Shown: positions 44,601 through 59,090, counted from the first letter of the stretch. The stretch: DNA of 64,000 nt from Echiichthys vipera (GCA_963691815.1 OY829653.1:6116801-6180800), one strand, 5' to 3'. Notes: generated by a model not told the origin, from the sequence alone. Made by a program: numbers and translations.

Positions 44601-47600
44601 AGACTAAATTGTTAATTGTTGTTTAATTTAGATTGAAATAAGATAATATTTAGTTGTTGCAGCAGCGGGAGGACAGAAATAAGCACATATATCATCATTA
44701 GACAAAAAAGAAGTGAAAATATAAACTATTAAAGACAATTACAAGCCAAAAGTGACAGATGTAATATAATAAATATACAGTAAAACCACAAGAGGCTCAA
44801 GTTTTTCTTCCTTTTTCTGATTGACTGATCTGATTAAGTAAGATTTGCTCGATTAAACATCACATCGCATCTACAGAAATGCAAAGCTTGCTACAGATAT
44901 GAAAAGAGCATGCAAGTTCGGTTCTCTCTAGATAATTAAGTTGATAAAAACACCTGTTTAAACATGCTCCTGTACGCCCAGCAGCTCACTCGCCAACGCT
45001 GCGTGGCTCAAATGCATAAAGCCAATGACACAAACACAGGATCACAGAGCCGAGTGCCGACGAGGATGGAGGAGATTTTGAGGGTTGAAGGGAAGGAGGC
45101 TGCAGCTCAGCGGACCATGGGGAGGATAAATCTACCCAAGCCCAATTCGGACGGGATTAGTTTAATGTGGGTAAGTGGTGGTAAAATGGTCTTACCTCAA
45201 GGCGTCTGTTTCATTAGTCCAATGATTGCGGGGGAAAAAAACAAAAAACATCTGGAGCCATTTCTTGTCAAAATGAAGTGAAAATCTATGCGACTGAAGG
45301 CTGGAGGGCTTTTAATTTGAAGGGCCAGATACAGGAAGTTGTGACACTTTCTCACTGTCTTTGCAACTTTGCAACAAAAACTTTGCCTGTTGCTCGTCTT
45401 CTGACAGAATCTGAATTTGAATCTGAAATACCTTGCCAGTGTCATTAACAGGGGGACATATAGGACTTTTTACACACTTGTAAAAAAAAAGATTATTAAT
45501 TATGTTGAATTATGTTTTTCAGTCGCTGAGGCTATACTTGGGGAGGGGGATATATATATGTAGGTGGCGATAAGTCAACTAATCGCTCTCAATGACGACC
45601 ACTGGGCGGGGGCAGCCCTAATCAAATTATGTAATTTATATGAAAATGTTCGTATATATATATATGAATAAAACCACAGGGTATATGATAAATAAAGGGT
45701 TGTCTAGCATTCTAGGATTCCTAAATGGTTTCTAACTGATTCACTGACGCAACTATTTTGTTCTACTCTTTCTTTAAATTATGAAAAGGCATGAAAAAGT
45801 TAAAAATGAAGACCATAAACCTTTGTGTTTTCTACTGTATTCCACATAGAGAGCATTCTGTGACTTAAGAGGTGAATGTGACCCAGTGCTCCATCCAAAC
45901 AAGGCTCATGTGATTTGCCTGCAGTCAAGCCTTTGAGCCGTGCTTATTGTTGAATTTAATGCATGGCTGTTTTCTGACACTTGAGCTAAGTGTGAGGGCT
46001 CAGACAACTGAGTACTCGCAGCCTGCCAGTCAAGGAACTAAATACTTTGACATACACAGTAATACACAAATATCACATCGACTCTTCTCTCCTCTTCTAG
46101 TATTGTGCAGAGAATAGAAAAGAAAAACTGAAAGAGCTCTGGCAGATCACAGCCAGGCTCAACATTGTGTTTTCATTTGTTTTGACATTTCATTTGGCAC
46201 GTTCCGCAGGAAGCCTTGACCACACTGGAAACAGATTGCATGTTTGTGAATGTGCATCTGTCACCAGCTGTCCCAGCAGGATTTCTATATGAACCACAAC
46301 AAACGTGGAGTGGTGGCTGTCACCTGCCGCAGCCAGCTGGCTCTGGACGTTTCTTTTTCCAGTTTAAACTTCAACCATCGCCTGCACCTGCAGTTGCTGT
46401 CTTTATGATAGCCGTCACATTAGCTGAGCCTGGTTTTAAATATGAATCCAATCAACCAAAGCCAGCTCAAACATGATTAGTAAATACTACTCTGACTACA
46501 AACAGAAATTGTCCTGTTGCCTGCAGATTCTTATACAGAATCTCTTTAGAGAGATTAAATTAAGCTCCAGGAGTCACTTTCTACATGTGGCTTCTTCTTA
46601 GCAAGTCAGAACAGAATTTGTCATCATTACCGTAACCAATTAGCATTCTTCTGAGATAAATGTCATTATTAAACTATTTGCGACAACGAGGGGACAGAAA
46701 ATCCAACTAGCAGCTTGATTTAAGAAGAAGAACTGAGAACGGACTTCAGTAGCATATCATCCCATGGGAAAATCCACCTGATGCTAGATCTATAAATCTG
46801 AATCCAATAAATGTATAGGTAGGGCACAAACTAATAACGATTCCTTCATCAGTTGTCAACAGCCAATCACTACTATACAACCAAAACAATGCAACAACTA
46901 AGTTTGGTTCATGCATATATCAAAAACCTATGTTAATGTTTGTTCATTGCTCTTCACTCATAAAAGAGGAGGAAATAAAAGATTCAATAATAGATTGGTG
47001 AGAATCCCAAGTATCTTGGGGACGTTACGCCCAGGATGCAGCAACGATGTGCCCTTGCAAAATAGCACAGATAGAATAAGTCGGCCATTGGCAAGCTTCA
47101 TCCCAAGAGTCTACATCCAGTGAGTCACATTATATACGCAGTAGTAGTCTGTCTTACCAGATGTACCGTTTTGGGAGAAAGCTTGAAATCTGGCTATGGC
47201 CGGGTGTCAGGGTCTATATCTATTTTGCAAGTGCACCGTCTGCTTAGCTCCAAGTCAGAGCGTTTTCCCCTCTATACCAAAATGATAAGCTAGTTTAGCA
47301 ATTCAAGACTAACAGAGCTGTGAATGAGTCCTAGACATTTAAACTGAGCAAGTCTTATTAACCAGAAGAAATGAAAACTCCTTTCGGTTAGGTTCACAGG
47401 GCCTTTTTAAAGGAGTTGATGTCCTAATGTGACGGTGCCCTGCTGCATGCCGGTTGACAGATTAAAATGGTGTAGTCACTTTAATATTCTGTTAAATAAT
47501 GACCCTGCCTGCACTTAGCTCCGAAACAGGATGTGATGCCACAGTTCCAATGTGGGTGATGAATAACTATAAAATATTGTAAATCTGTGAGAGTGACGCT

Positions 47601-50148
47601 TGATCTAAACATCGTGATGAACGGCATTATATAAAGTGATCATGTCTATTTGTTCAAAGTCTTGGTCACACAAGTGAACTCTGACCTGCCAGTCACCAAA
47701 ACAGGAAAGGCATCAATCGGTCTGCCGCGCAGGATTTAATAGAAGTAAATAGGAGGTGGACAGTATTGGGAACTGTGATGTGACTGTACCTTAGGTTTGT
47801 ACAGTGTAACTGGGTTCCATTATCATCGATTTCAGTCAACATGTCAGAAATCTCATGGAGCAAACATTTCCTCCAACAGCTCCAACAGCCTCGATTGCTG
47901 CAACCATTCTGTCCTTCCATCTCCAACCATCTGTGAGGTTTGATGCACTTTGGTCTCAGCGGTTCAAGTATCCCCGGCTGGCGCTTCAGTCTAATTCAGT
48001 AAATTTTCATGGAGTCATCTGAAGACAACACCGACAGTGGCAGAGATGGATGGATGTTGTGATGGGGGAAGGGGGCACTTATTTTGGAATTTTGTGCAGT
48101 AAGACGTATGTGAGCTCGTATAATTTCCCATCGTCCTCGTCCATTAAGGAGCTCCAATAACGTCTATATCAAAAAATAAGTGCATTGAGGCAAGCAGCAG
48201 TGAGGAGTCGCTGAGCGTTTTATAAGTCAAAGACCATTACAAGGGTTTAGATTTCACAGTGACAAAGGTTATAAACTCATAAATGCTGCAGAAGGATTTA
48301 CAGCCCCCTTCTGTGCCGGGGCATTTGTCTTTACTGGAGCAGAAAATAAACTTTGAGGTCATTACTCTCAGTTTCACTGATCTTTGTTTCTTTGTTGGGT
48401 ACAGGGTTTTTTTTTGTGTGTAATGAGTAGTAGCGATGAAACAGTGAAAACCTCACATCACAATAACAGTGAACAAAATGATCACAGTTATCACATTATC
48501 ATGGTATTGTTAAAATCTTCTGAATGTGTTCGAAAAGTACTGATAAACACCAAATTTTATATTTAAAATTAGAAGGTCTGTACACATTTTTGTCTGCATT
48601 AACATTGAAATTATAACACAGGCTTTCTCAGGGATTCTCCTTCTGCATGTTCTGCAGACAGGGTGACCATCTTTGATTCATTTCCCCTCAGTTACTCTTA
48701 TAAAAATCAAAATATGACCACACTTCAGACTACTTAGTAGGCTGCCATGTTTTTATTGAAGCAAAATAAACCCATGTTGCTGCTGCTGCTTCTGAGAGAC
48801 TGTTGCCAACTTACGGTGAGTTTCTAAAAGTGCAATAAAATCCAGCAACACTCGCAAAACATGGAACAACTTTATTAGTCCCTAATGAAGGCCACAAGCT
48901 GAAAAGTGTAAGTCAGACAATAAAGTTGCTCTGTGTACTACAAGCATTGCTGAAGCTCTGACCTTATCAGACTTTATTCCTTTCTCACTGGAAGCAGGTG
49001 AAGTTGTTTTACTGCAGTTTATCAATAAACCTTTAATGGTTTTATCCCTAAATGGTGGCAGGAGTTTTATTTTAAATAACCAGGGTGCAAGTTGCCATTC
49101 TGCCACCGACAGCTTAGAAGATTTGTCACCATCCGCAGGTCGACTCCTTCACGTCTTACCGCCCAAGTGTAACATTCCAAATCTGCTCTCAGCTTAATTT
49201 TAGCTTCACAAGTCAGCTACTTCCAGCCGTGTCAATCCTCCCCAGCTTGGGTTGCTCCTTTAAGGCTGTATTGGAACACCATTTTGAGGCCCGGAGAGCT
49301 ACATGGCTCAATTTAGTCCAAAAACACAAGTTTAAAAGATTAATTTAGTAAACAAAGTCAGACAATATGGAACTGCTGCAGCGCACTGGTGCAGATATCC
49401 ATAAAGAAGCAAAGAGTGGAACTGTTTTGGAGGTGTATTTCAATCGAAAAAGACACTGAAACTGAGCTGAATGTGCAGTGAGGTCACATATACATGAAGA
49501 GCAAGGTGCCCACTTCATCTTTCACCACACTTAAGGTATCAGTCCCTAAAAGACAATTAAATCCAGTGACAGATGTCACACACTAATGGTTCTTAACTGG
49601 ACGGGCAAACTTAACCCTCCTTCCCGGTTTCCAAAACTCTGCAGCTCACTAAGACAACATCTCTAAATCCCCTGTGGTGAATTATCGGCACAGCGATGAA
49701 CAGCTATTGGATGGCTTAACCCCTCCACATGCCATACTGATAGCTTCATTTGAGCGACAGTATTTCAGTTTTCCGCTGACCCTCTGCAGAAGCCTCCCAC
49801 AGACTAGAGTGACACAAGTGGAGAGGTTCAGCCTGGAAACTCGTGTCAGCATTAAAATCAAATTAAATCCAGTTGAACAGGTCACCAAAACCTCTGCACG
49901 GTAGCATCTGATTTTTGGACAACAACTCCCTCAATGTCCTCCAATCATCCTGCAGCTTTGTCCCATCTCACACACAAATAGCCTCACACAGCAGGGCCAG
50001 GTTCAAGGAAATGGAGCCCCCCTCAAACAGGCAACCCAGAGAGAAAGATTATAATGTAGATCTCCCCAACTTGCCAGCAGGAACACCCCCAAAACACACA
50101 AACACACACACAGAGCAGAGAGACAGAAGGAAGCAGCCTCACACCTAC

Positions 50149-50330
50149 CTTCACAGAAGCGCAGTGCTGAAGCCCCTCGGCAAGGCACAGCCTGAAACCA
50201 GAGAAAGTTGAGGGTTTTTTTCATCCTCCCCCCTCCTCTCTCTTCCCCTCTCTCACTCCCTCTACCTCCCCCCGCTCTCTCTCTCTCTCATGTGTCAGGC
50301 TTCAGGGCTGCTATGCTGAGATAGGCATAC
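50149..50330 (-). other. tmod4: Candidate non-coding first exon of tmod4
   Basis: On the minus strand, CTTCTGTGAAG|GTAGGTGTG is a good donor at 50149, preceded by CT/GA-rich promoter-like sequence (50220-50300). It would pair with the acceptor at 40691 and give a 9.4-kb first intron. The 5' border is a guess, and other first exons are possible. Confidence 0.25.
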
Positions 50331-51639
50331 TGACGGACATCACTTTGAGAAGTCAGCATTAAATTATTTTGGCTGTGAGAGAGAGAGGAGGGGGATGGCA
50401 GAGAGTCACATAGCGAGGGGGGGGGGCATGAACGCATGTGTTCATCAGGCATTCAATTAAACCTGAGTGCAGTCCGACAGAGAGAGGGAGAGAGAGAAGT
50501 GCTGACATCTAGTGGTTTGAGTTGGGTTGTACATTAGAAATAAGAATGCACCTCCATTGTTTTTTATTCAAAGTGATTTTTACCACTATTATTTAATCGT
50601 AAATATTATTTCATGTATTTTATTTATGTTAGTTTTTTGTTTTAAACAGCAGAGGGCCCCATTTATCTGCAGTTTGTCTTATTTAGTAGTAAATAACTTT
50701 ATTTGTATCAACAACAACTGGTATTATGCTGCTTCCCCTCATGAACTGGGTTGTACGTAACAATTTGCTTTTACATTAAGCATTTGCATTTTCTGCATGA
50801 ATTTTAATATTGTTTAATAAAATTGTTATTTTTGCTTTATCATACACTATAAGTTTTATTTTTATGTTGCTCTTATATAATGCCAACAGAGGCCTTTAAC
50901 ATTAGGACTATGTAATGTAATTTGCTTTAATATTAAATAGACTAATTAAATACATACTAGGGCTGTGAAATGTTAAATTGGGCCATAGATATAGCTGTAA
51001 AATATTCCTCTGCAGATAAATTGTTTTCTAATTTTGAAATAAAAGCAGTTAAAATAAAAAAATATTTAATTATAAAACTGACTAATTTAAATATATAGGC
51101 AAATTTACAGCTAAGTACACATGAAATGTAATGTTGTAATGCCATTGAATTGCAGGATTGGCAAACTCCATTTCACCCAGTGCCAGCCTACAGTAGCTGC
51201 TCCGAACAACAGACAACCATGGCAACCCGCAATGCCTGCCGCTATTGGCTGGTCCAATGTAAGCCAAAATTATTTCAAAAATTTTAAATAAGACTTAATA
51301 TTTTTTGTATGGAAAAGCAATACGATATCAATTCAATCTGTACACCTAAAAAATATATATATATATATATATATATAGCTTTTAATAAAGATTCTACATA
51401 TTCAACCTTTAACGTATAACATTGAACATGACATTAGAAAACCAATTAAAGGCTAAAGAACAGAATATTTTACTTAAAAGTAAGTGAAGACCAAATCAGA
51501 GGGGGGAAAAAGAAAGTAAATATTGCACATCAAAATGCAACAGGTGATAATCTTACTGGGGACATACCTGTTCTCCTCACGTCATGTTATGATGTCGCAG
51601 GTTCCAAGGTTAATTGAACGCACCATTGCGGTTAACTAG

Positions 51640-51816
51640 CCGTGTTTTGTTAACCGTTAGCCGTGTTTGGTTAGCCGTGAGCCGTGTTTGGTTTACCGTT
51701 AGCCGTGTTTGGTTAACCGTTAGCCGTGTTTGGTTAGCCGTGAGCCGTGTTTGGTTTACCGTTAGCCGTGTTTGGTTAACCGTTAGCCGTGTTTGGTTAA
51801 CCGTTAGCCGTGTTTG
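51640..51816. repeat. 21-bp minisatellite with 63-bp higher order
   Basis: Eight 21-base units run from 51640 to 51807, plus a 9-base partial unit. The units are variants of CCGTGTTTGGTTAACCGTTA plus G. Variant types follow the order A-B-C-A-B-C-A-A, starting with the second unit, so a 63-base block seems to have been duplicated. The 21-base period keeps frames open on both strands. Confidence 0.9.
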
Positions 51817-51960
51817 CGCAAGTTTCCCGCGGTGTCCTGCCGCTTTCATGCTCGCTAACGTTGCTTTGACATGTCAGAAAGATGCTGGAGATGGTGAAGG
51901 CCATGTTTCCGAGGTGTTTAACTTGAATTTCTTCTTCAAAAGACGGATTTGAACGTGTAG

Positions 51961-51990
51961 ACGGTAGAAGACGGTAGAAGACGGTAGAAG
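51961..51990. repeat. 10-bp tandem repeat, three units
   Basis: ACGGTAGAAG is repeated three times exactly, just before the ATG at 51997. Confidence 0.9.
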
Positions 51991-52734
51991 ATTACCATGG
52001 CGACCGCGTTTACGAGCTACGAGCTAATGACGTCAACAAGTGCTTGGTAAACAGTCAATCAAACCCCAGCGAGGGTAACGGCCAATCAGCTTCACACTGT
52101 GAACGTGGAGCTATTTAATTAATGCATCATTTAAAATAATTTATAATATTATTATAAAAATATTTATTATATTACATTTAGGATTCATTTCATTATTTCA
52201 ACGCTAGAATTTCTTTAAATTGGTATTTATTCTTTCTTAATTTCCCTTTTTCCAATCTATATTATTTTCTGATTTTTTTTGTTATTTATTTTAAATTATG
52301 AATGAATTTATATGTAGGATACTAAAATATATCAATGTTTATCATTTTTGATTACACTAAATAAATGTGCAAGAAATCATCATATATATTTGATAGAAAT
52401 ACATGATAAATACATTGTTTTGAAAGAAACTTTTTCAGTAAAGTTAAAACAATATGGTTGAATTTGAAAAAATAATAAAAAAAACTAAATGTATGACAGA
52501 GGAAGCTTTTAACCAACAGTGAAATATAGAGAATGGTTGGGATTAAATAACTACTTCTTCGCACTCTCTATCAGACATTTAAAAAAGAAAATGAATCAGA
52601 TTTTTGTTATTCATGTATGCTTTCTAGTTGTGTAATGTCATTTTCTATATGCCCTTTTCTGTTTTCTATTTTTTACATGTTTTAAAAACATTTAAATCAA
52701 ATCAAATCAAATCAATTCATGATGAATAACAGCA

Positions 52735-52870
52735 ACAACCCCAACAACGCCCCCGCTGCTCCGATTCTCCGGCCAAACTCACGCTCCATCGTCCCCTCAC
52801 TCGTGAACATGATCCAGAGGTCCTTGAACTCCTTCACTTGGGGTAAGGACTCATTCCCTACCTGGAATAA
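52735..52870 (-). mobile_element. LINE reverse-transcriptase fragment
   Basis: The minus-strand frame reads VGNESLPQVKEFKDL, then FTSEGTMEREFGRRIGAA, the segment expected just after the SASKSE motif in the LINE at 32993-33890. It is flanked by AT-rich DNA. Confidence 0.65.
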
Positions 52871-53050
52871 GCAATCCACCAATAGCAGCATATTGAAATA
52901 AAATAAGTACAAACTAAATAAGATATTCAGGTTTGTCATTCAGGAAAGAAGAAATCCACGCCTGCAGAGGAAATTATTGAGCAGACCTCTGCTGTAATTC
53001 CCCTGATTTCTCTGAACAACTCTTCAGTAAAGGCACAAATACTCTATTTG

Positions 53051-53234
53051 GGCGGCAGTAGCTCAGTCCATAGGTGACTTGGCTGGGAACCCCCAGCTGC
53101 TCGGGGCACCGGTCACTGGCAGCCCCCTCGCTCTAACATGAATAAATAGAGTGAAAATTGAATTTCCCCATTGTGGGACGAATAAAGGAATTCTTCTTCT
53201 TCTTCTTCTTCTTCTTCTTCTTCTTCTTCTTCTT
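53051..53234 (+). mobile_element. Internally deleted SINE with (TTC)n tail
   Basis: The head GGCGGCAGTAGCTCAGTCCA resembles a tRNA box A. The body has lost its box B region and resumes at CCCCCAGCTGCTCGGGGCAC. The 3' part (AATTTCCCCATTGTGGGACG, AATAAAGG) ends in TTC repeats from 53191 to 53234. Confidence 0.6.
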
Positions 53235-54189
53235 GTGTGTGGATACTGTGCCTTAACTTAAATGACTAAGAACATATTCATTACTCATCATCTAACATTC
53301 ACCAAAAGCACGTTTTGACACATCTCCTGCACTTTATAAATGTGTTTTTTTAATCACTCCCCCTCTATCACCACCAGATGGCGGGAGACAGACACTAACA
53401 ATGTAAACACAGCACCTCTGAACTTACGAAATCATTGCCTCCACACAGGCAACTCTGTGTTTTGACTGCACAATGCCCTCCAGTGTTTGGCACTGCGGCT
53501 GTAACTGTTGCCAAAGGGCTACATGAGAAAAACAAAACACGCAACGAGGAATAGTGAAATCATTATTTTGACAAATAAATGCATCATTTTGGTCAACTTC
53601 CTGATTCTACTCAACAGAAATAACTTCACCTTATTATTAGTATTGTGATGCAAATATGGCTGTAAAAAAAGAATTAGAGATAATTGTGCCAATGTAAACT
53701 GGGTTGCTGGTTTGATTACGCCCTGGCCAAACCCTAAATAACCTTATTAAAAACAACACAATAGTCCCTTCATCTCTTTGATCCCTGACAGATGCTTCAC
53801 ATACTGTACACGTGAGTGGGACGACAGCATCCCGTACATGCTGCCTGACTGCATTCTCTTCTCTGCATCACTCTGCACAGCGCCATAGAGATACCGACAA
53901 CAAACACAGTCTGTTCAGCATTCCTTTGTTTTCATTTCCTTTATAGTAGATGTTAATCTACATAATCCTTGTGAACAGAAAAACACCTGAGTTCTCAGGC
54001 CGTTTGAACCTGGTGTTCTGTTGGACAAGCACTTTATGTGTTTAGTCTCTCTGTTATTGCACGTCCTTTGCACGGCCTGATGTGATCTATTGCACCTGCA
54101 ATCTTTGCATGTAAACGCCTCACATGGAGGGTTGGTTCACCTCACAGCTGGGTTTATAACTATATCGCCGGGCGACTATAGTCCAATAT

Positions 54190-55340
54190 AAGCACTGAGC
54201 AGATGCATCGAGCAAATCGACGATTGGATGGAGCAGAATTTTCTCCAATTAAACAAAGAAAAAACTGGAATTGTTGTTTTTGGAGCCAAGGAAGAACGAT
54301 CAAAAGTCAGCACCCAACTTCAAACAGTAACGCTAAACATCACGAACCAAGCCAGAAACTTGGGTGTAGTCATGGACTCTGACCTGAACTTCAACAGCCA
54401 CATTAAAACAATTACTGTCAGCCTACTCACCTAAAGAATATATCAAGGATTAAAGGACTTATGTGTCAACAGGACAAAAACGTGTCAATGCTTTTATCTT
54501 CAGCAGGCTCAGGTACCCTCACCTATGGTCATGAAAGCTGGGTCATGACCACGACCGTTGGTTTACAAAGCACTGAATGGATTCGGACCAAAATACATTT
54601 CAGATCTTCTGCTCAGCTACAAACCATCCAGAACTCTCAGAGCGTCTGGGACAGGTCTGCTCCGTGTCCCCAGAGTCAGGACTAAACATGGGACAGGTCT
54701 GCTCTGTGTCCCCAGAGTCAGGACTAAACATGGGACAGGTCTGCTCTGTGTCCCCAGAGTCAGGACCTAACATGGGACAGGTCTGCTCTGTGTCCCCAGA
54801 GTCAGGACTTAACATGGGACAGGTCTGCTCCGTGTCCCCAGAGTCAGGACTAAACATGGGACAGGTCTGCTCTGTTTCCCCAGAGTCAGGACTAAACATG
54901 GGACGGGTCTGCTCTGTGTCCCCAGAGTCAGGACTGAACATGGGACAGGTCTGCTCTGTGTCCTCAGAGTAAGGACTAAACATGGAGAGGCAGTTTTCAG
55001 TTTATGCTCCACAAATCTGGGACAAACTTCCAGAAAACTGCAGTTCTGCTGCAACTCTTATTATAATATTATATTATATATTGTTATTTAAAATCAAGAC
55101 TGAAGACTTTTCTATTTGCTTTTCAGTAAACGGCACCGTAACTTCTGTAACTGTAACCATCTTTTAAGTTTTAAAAATGACCTTTTATGCATTTTATATG
55201 TTTTAAATGACCTTTCATATGTTTAAATGTATATGCTTTATGTGTTATTTCTCCCAAGGCTTTGAATGTTTTATGTGAAGCACCTTGAATTGCCTTATCG
55301 TTGAATTATGCAATAGAAATAAACTTGCCTTCCCTTAAAG
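54190..55340 (+). mobile_element. L2-like LINE, 5'-truncated
   Basis: Frames read MEQNFLQLNKEKTGIVVFGA and RNLGVVMDSDLNFNSHIKTI, then a gap, GFGPKYISDLLLSYKPSRTL, and after an internal repeat FSVYAPQIWDKLPENC. The 3' end GCACCTTGAATTGCCTTATC followed by AATAAACTTGCCTTCCC is typical of L2-clade LINEs. Several frameshifts and deletions make it inactive. Confidence 0.75.
54649..54984 (+). repeat. 42-bp in-frame repeat inside the LINE, 8 units
   Basis: Units of 42 bases begin GGACAGGTCTGCTCTGTGTC and end AGGACTAAACATG. Each codes for 14 residues (GLLCVPRVRTKHGT in one frame), a segment that is present once in intact elements. Eight copies keep the frame. Confidence 0.92.
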
Positions 55341-56475
<1,135 letters not shown>

Positions 56476-56540
56476 TTTCCAGTTAAATGACTGATAGGGA
56501 GGGGGAAGTGTGAGCCAGTTTAATGATGTGAGACAGAAAG

Positions 56541-56552
56541 AGTGAGTAAGAT

Positions 56553-56616
<64 letters not shown>

Positions 56617-56650
56617 TGAAAGCAATACAAAGGGAGAGAGAGAAAGAGTG
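56541..56650. repeat. GA-rich simple repeat
   Basis: GAGAGA runs with AAAGAG interruptions follow close after the TG tract. Confidence 0.9.
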
Positions 56651-57760
56651 TGACCCACAGAGCTGGACAGATAAACAGCCATGAGGAGGTTCAGCACCCT
56701 CCTCACAGTCTGGATCAATCAAACTAGTAAAAAAGTCGCCAGGTGAGAAGCTAAAGACCGAAAGCAAACCTCGATTCTTTTTGGCACTGAAGAGACGACA
56801 CTGATAATCTGATCGACCGGACACTGATAAACACATGAATTTAATCTAGACAGACTGAACAATGCAAAAAAACCTTACTGTTGAAGTTAATGGGACAGTT
56901 TAACATTATGGGGAATACACTTATTCACCTCTTTGCCAAGAGTTAGACGGAAAAGATTGTTAGCACTTTCCCATCATTTTGCTTAGCTTAGCACAAAATA
57001 AGAAACAGAGGGAATTACAATCAGCTGTGGTAGAAGTACTCAGACCCTTTAAAATACTCCTGGAAGTACAGACGTATTATCCGTGAACTGTACCTGTCAA
57101 GACGGAAAGTACTTATTATTTTAATGGCTCCTTTATTATAGAATGTTAAACTATTGTGTTTTTTATCCCTAAGTGATGCAAGATTATTTTAATGTTGTCC
57201 TTTTACCAATTTTAGATACTTTGTATACTACTGAGAAGATTACTGCTTCATATCATTAATAAGTTTTATACGTAAAATGGTTCAAATGAATACAGAGGAA
57301 GTGTTTACCTCAGAGATGTAGCATAAAATACAGTATTTATGTCAATAAAGCAGATTTGACTTTGAGAGATGGGGGAGGGAAGGTGGGGTTGTCCCAGTTC
57401 AACAGAAAGTCTCTCGGGTTCTCCCCTCACATTCAAACACAAGAACCTCTGGGGATAAAACCACAGTGACGCCTCTTTTAGAGAATTAAAATTAAATTAT
57501 TTTCCCTCTGCTCTTCCTTCACAAGTCCGCACTTTGTTTTCCTCTCACGGATGCCTCCAGACGGACTGGAAACCAAATGTCAGAGAGACTACTTGCTTCC
57601 TCATTCACAGAAATGGGGAAATACATAGATGGAATTTTTGAACAGCCCGTCATTGTGTGGCTTTTTCCACCACTAGAGGGGGTGGACGAGACGTTTCGGG
57701 TTTCAAACAGACAAAAGGTCTTTGTCTCACAAAGAATGCAGCCCATTCTGCTGCTTCTCC

Positions 57761-57761
<1 letters not shown>

Positions 57762-57839
<78 letters not shown>

Positions 57840-57844
57840 GTGTG
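57762..57844. repeat. Two (TG)n blocks separated by TTACG
   Basis: TG runs are interrupted by GTTACGTG in two places (57797 and 57835), giving a short higher-order pattern. Confidence 0.9.
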
Positions 57845-58919
57845 CAGCGTGATCACAGCAGGCGTACTTTAGCCCGTGTTGACAGCAAACACAGGCGCTC
57901 TCCTTCACTGACTTCACTCTGTGTTTATGCTGTTCCCAGTGGAGAACTTTTCATCCTGCTTAGCACCAAAACACTGAGCTGAATATCAAACAACCCACAT
58001 GAGAAACATTCCACTGTGTCAGACTGTGCCGAAGACCAATTCAACCCCAGGGCCGGCCCAAACCTGTCTCTCAGAGCACAGTATGCCCTGTGGTACGTCT
58101 AAGAAGGTGTTGGCTCTCTGTCTGCCAATAAACTGAAAGCTGCAATTCATAATGGACAAGGAAGCGCTCTGTTTACAGTACTCTCTCTCAATTAAATAGT
58201 GATTTAAATACAAGAGTAGTTTGCACAGAGAGGAGTGGTGCGGGTGTGTCGTCCCCTCATTCAGCATGTCAGGTTGTAAACCACGCAGATTGAACTTATT
58301 ATTGAACGTTATTGCACAGGTCAGCTGATTATAAGGTAGGGTCAGGATAGGCGGGGCTGCAGCACATACAGCACATGCTTGAAGGGTCAAAGGTCTTTGG
58401 AAGACAGAATTAATGGTTGCCTACTGTGTTTTAGTTGCAATGGTGGAAACTGATCTTTTTCCTTAAAGCTGCTATAGCTGCTATATACTGGCTCAAATAA
58501 CTGGAATGTGAAAGAAGTAAAATAGTTGAAGTATGACCAGAAATATGTAATTATACACTAAAGACTAAAGATAATGAGACCTCCCAAAACTAGCGGAGAT
58601 GTCACAGTTTGTAAGGCTAGGTTTGGTTTATCGAAGATGCTAGAGAAACAACACGGCGCATAAAATAAGCACAGCGGAAACGTCAGACGGGTCGAACGGC
58701 CATGTTTAACTCCATATCTCTAAATCTGTCAGTCAATGATGACAGGAATAAACAAGTGTGCAGATTTTACATATCTCCGCGGTGTAAATCAACTGCCAGT
58801 TGCCTACCTGTTAGCTCGATGTCACTGTGATTCAGTCTATTGTGCGAGACGAGAGATTTTAGTTCACTGGTTTCACGCACAACTAATGGTACTACGACAA
58901 ATGTGAAAAATTATCTTTT

Positions 58920-59090
58920 ATAGGAGGCATCTCCAATCCATATATCTCCACACTGGCCTGGGAATGCCTCGGGATCCCCCAGTTAGAGCTGGTTAATGTG
59001 GCCCGGGAAAGTGAAGTTTGGGGTCCCCTGCTAAAGCTGCTGCCCCCGTGACCCGACCCCGGATAAGAGGTTGAAGATGAGATGAGATGA
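58920..59090 (+). mobile_element. LINE 3'-end fragment
   Basis: The plus-strand frame resembles LAWECLGIPQLELVNVARE, then LLKLLPP, stop and GATGAGATGAGATGAGA tail, and matches the complement of 40965-41173. MITE copy C starts directly after its tail. Confidence 0.65.

Larger units (their letters stand above)
43531..50148. other. Gene-poor DNA upstream of tmod4
   Basis: No conserved coding exon is recognised. It holds a TG tract and a hAT-like relic (listed separately). Frames at 44964-45281 and 46216-46476 are open but resemble no known protein and have no splice context. Confidence 0.4.
51600..52100. promoter_or_regulatory. CpG-rich promoter-like region
   Basis: CpG is frequent here while the flanks are strongly AT-rich. 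A full CRE palindrome TGACGTCA lies at 52028-52035 and a CCAAT box at 52082-52086. An ATG in an ideal context (TTACCATGGCG) at 51997 opens a frame of 17 codons before a stop, with a possible GT donor (TTG|GTAAAC) near its end. No gene could be traced from it. Confidence 0.3.

Noticed and set aside
44964..45281. 105-residue plus-strand ORF
   Set aside because: No recognisable domain, no conserved motif and low-complexity ends; likely chance.
51610..51849. Repeat frames on both strands (NQTRLTV and SRVWLTV units)
   Set aside because: A 21-bp period keeps any stop-free frame open; both strands are open in the same place, which argues against coding.
54600..54983. Minus-strand repeat frame of 127 residues
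   Set aside because: It is the shadow of the 42-bp repeat in the L2-like LINE.
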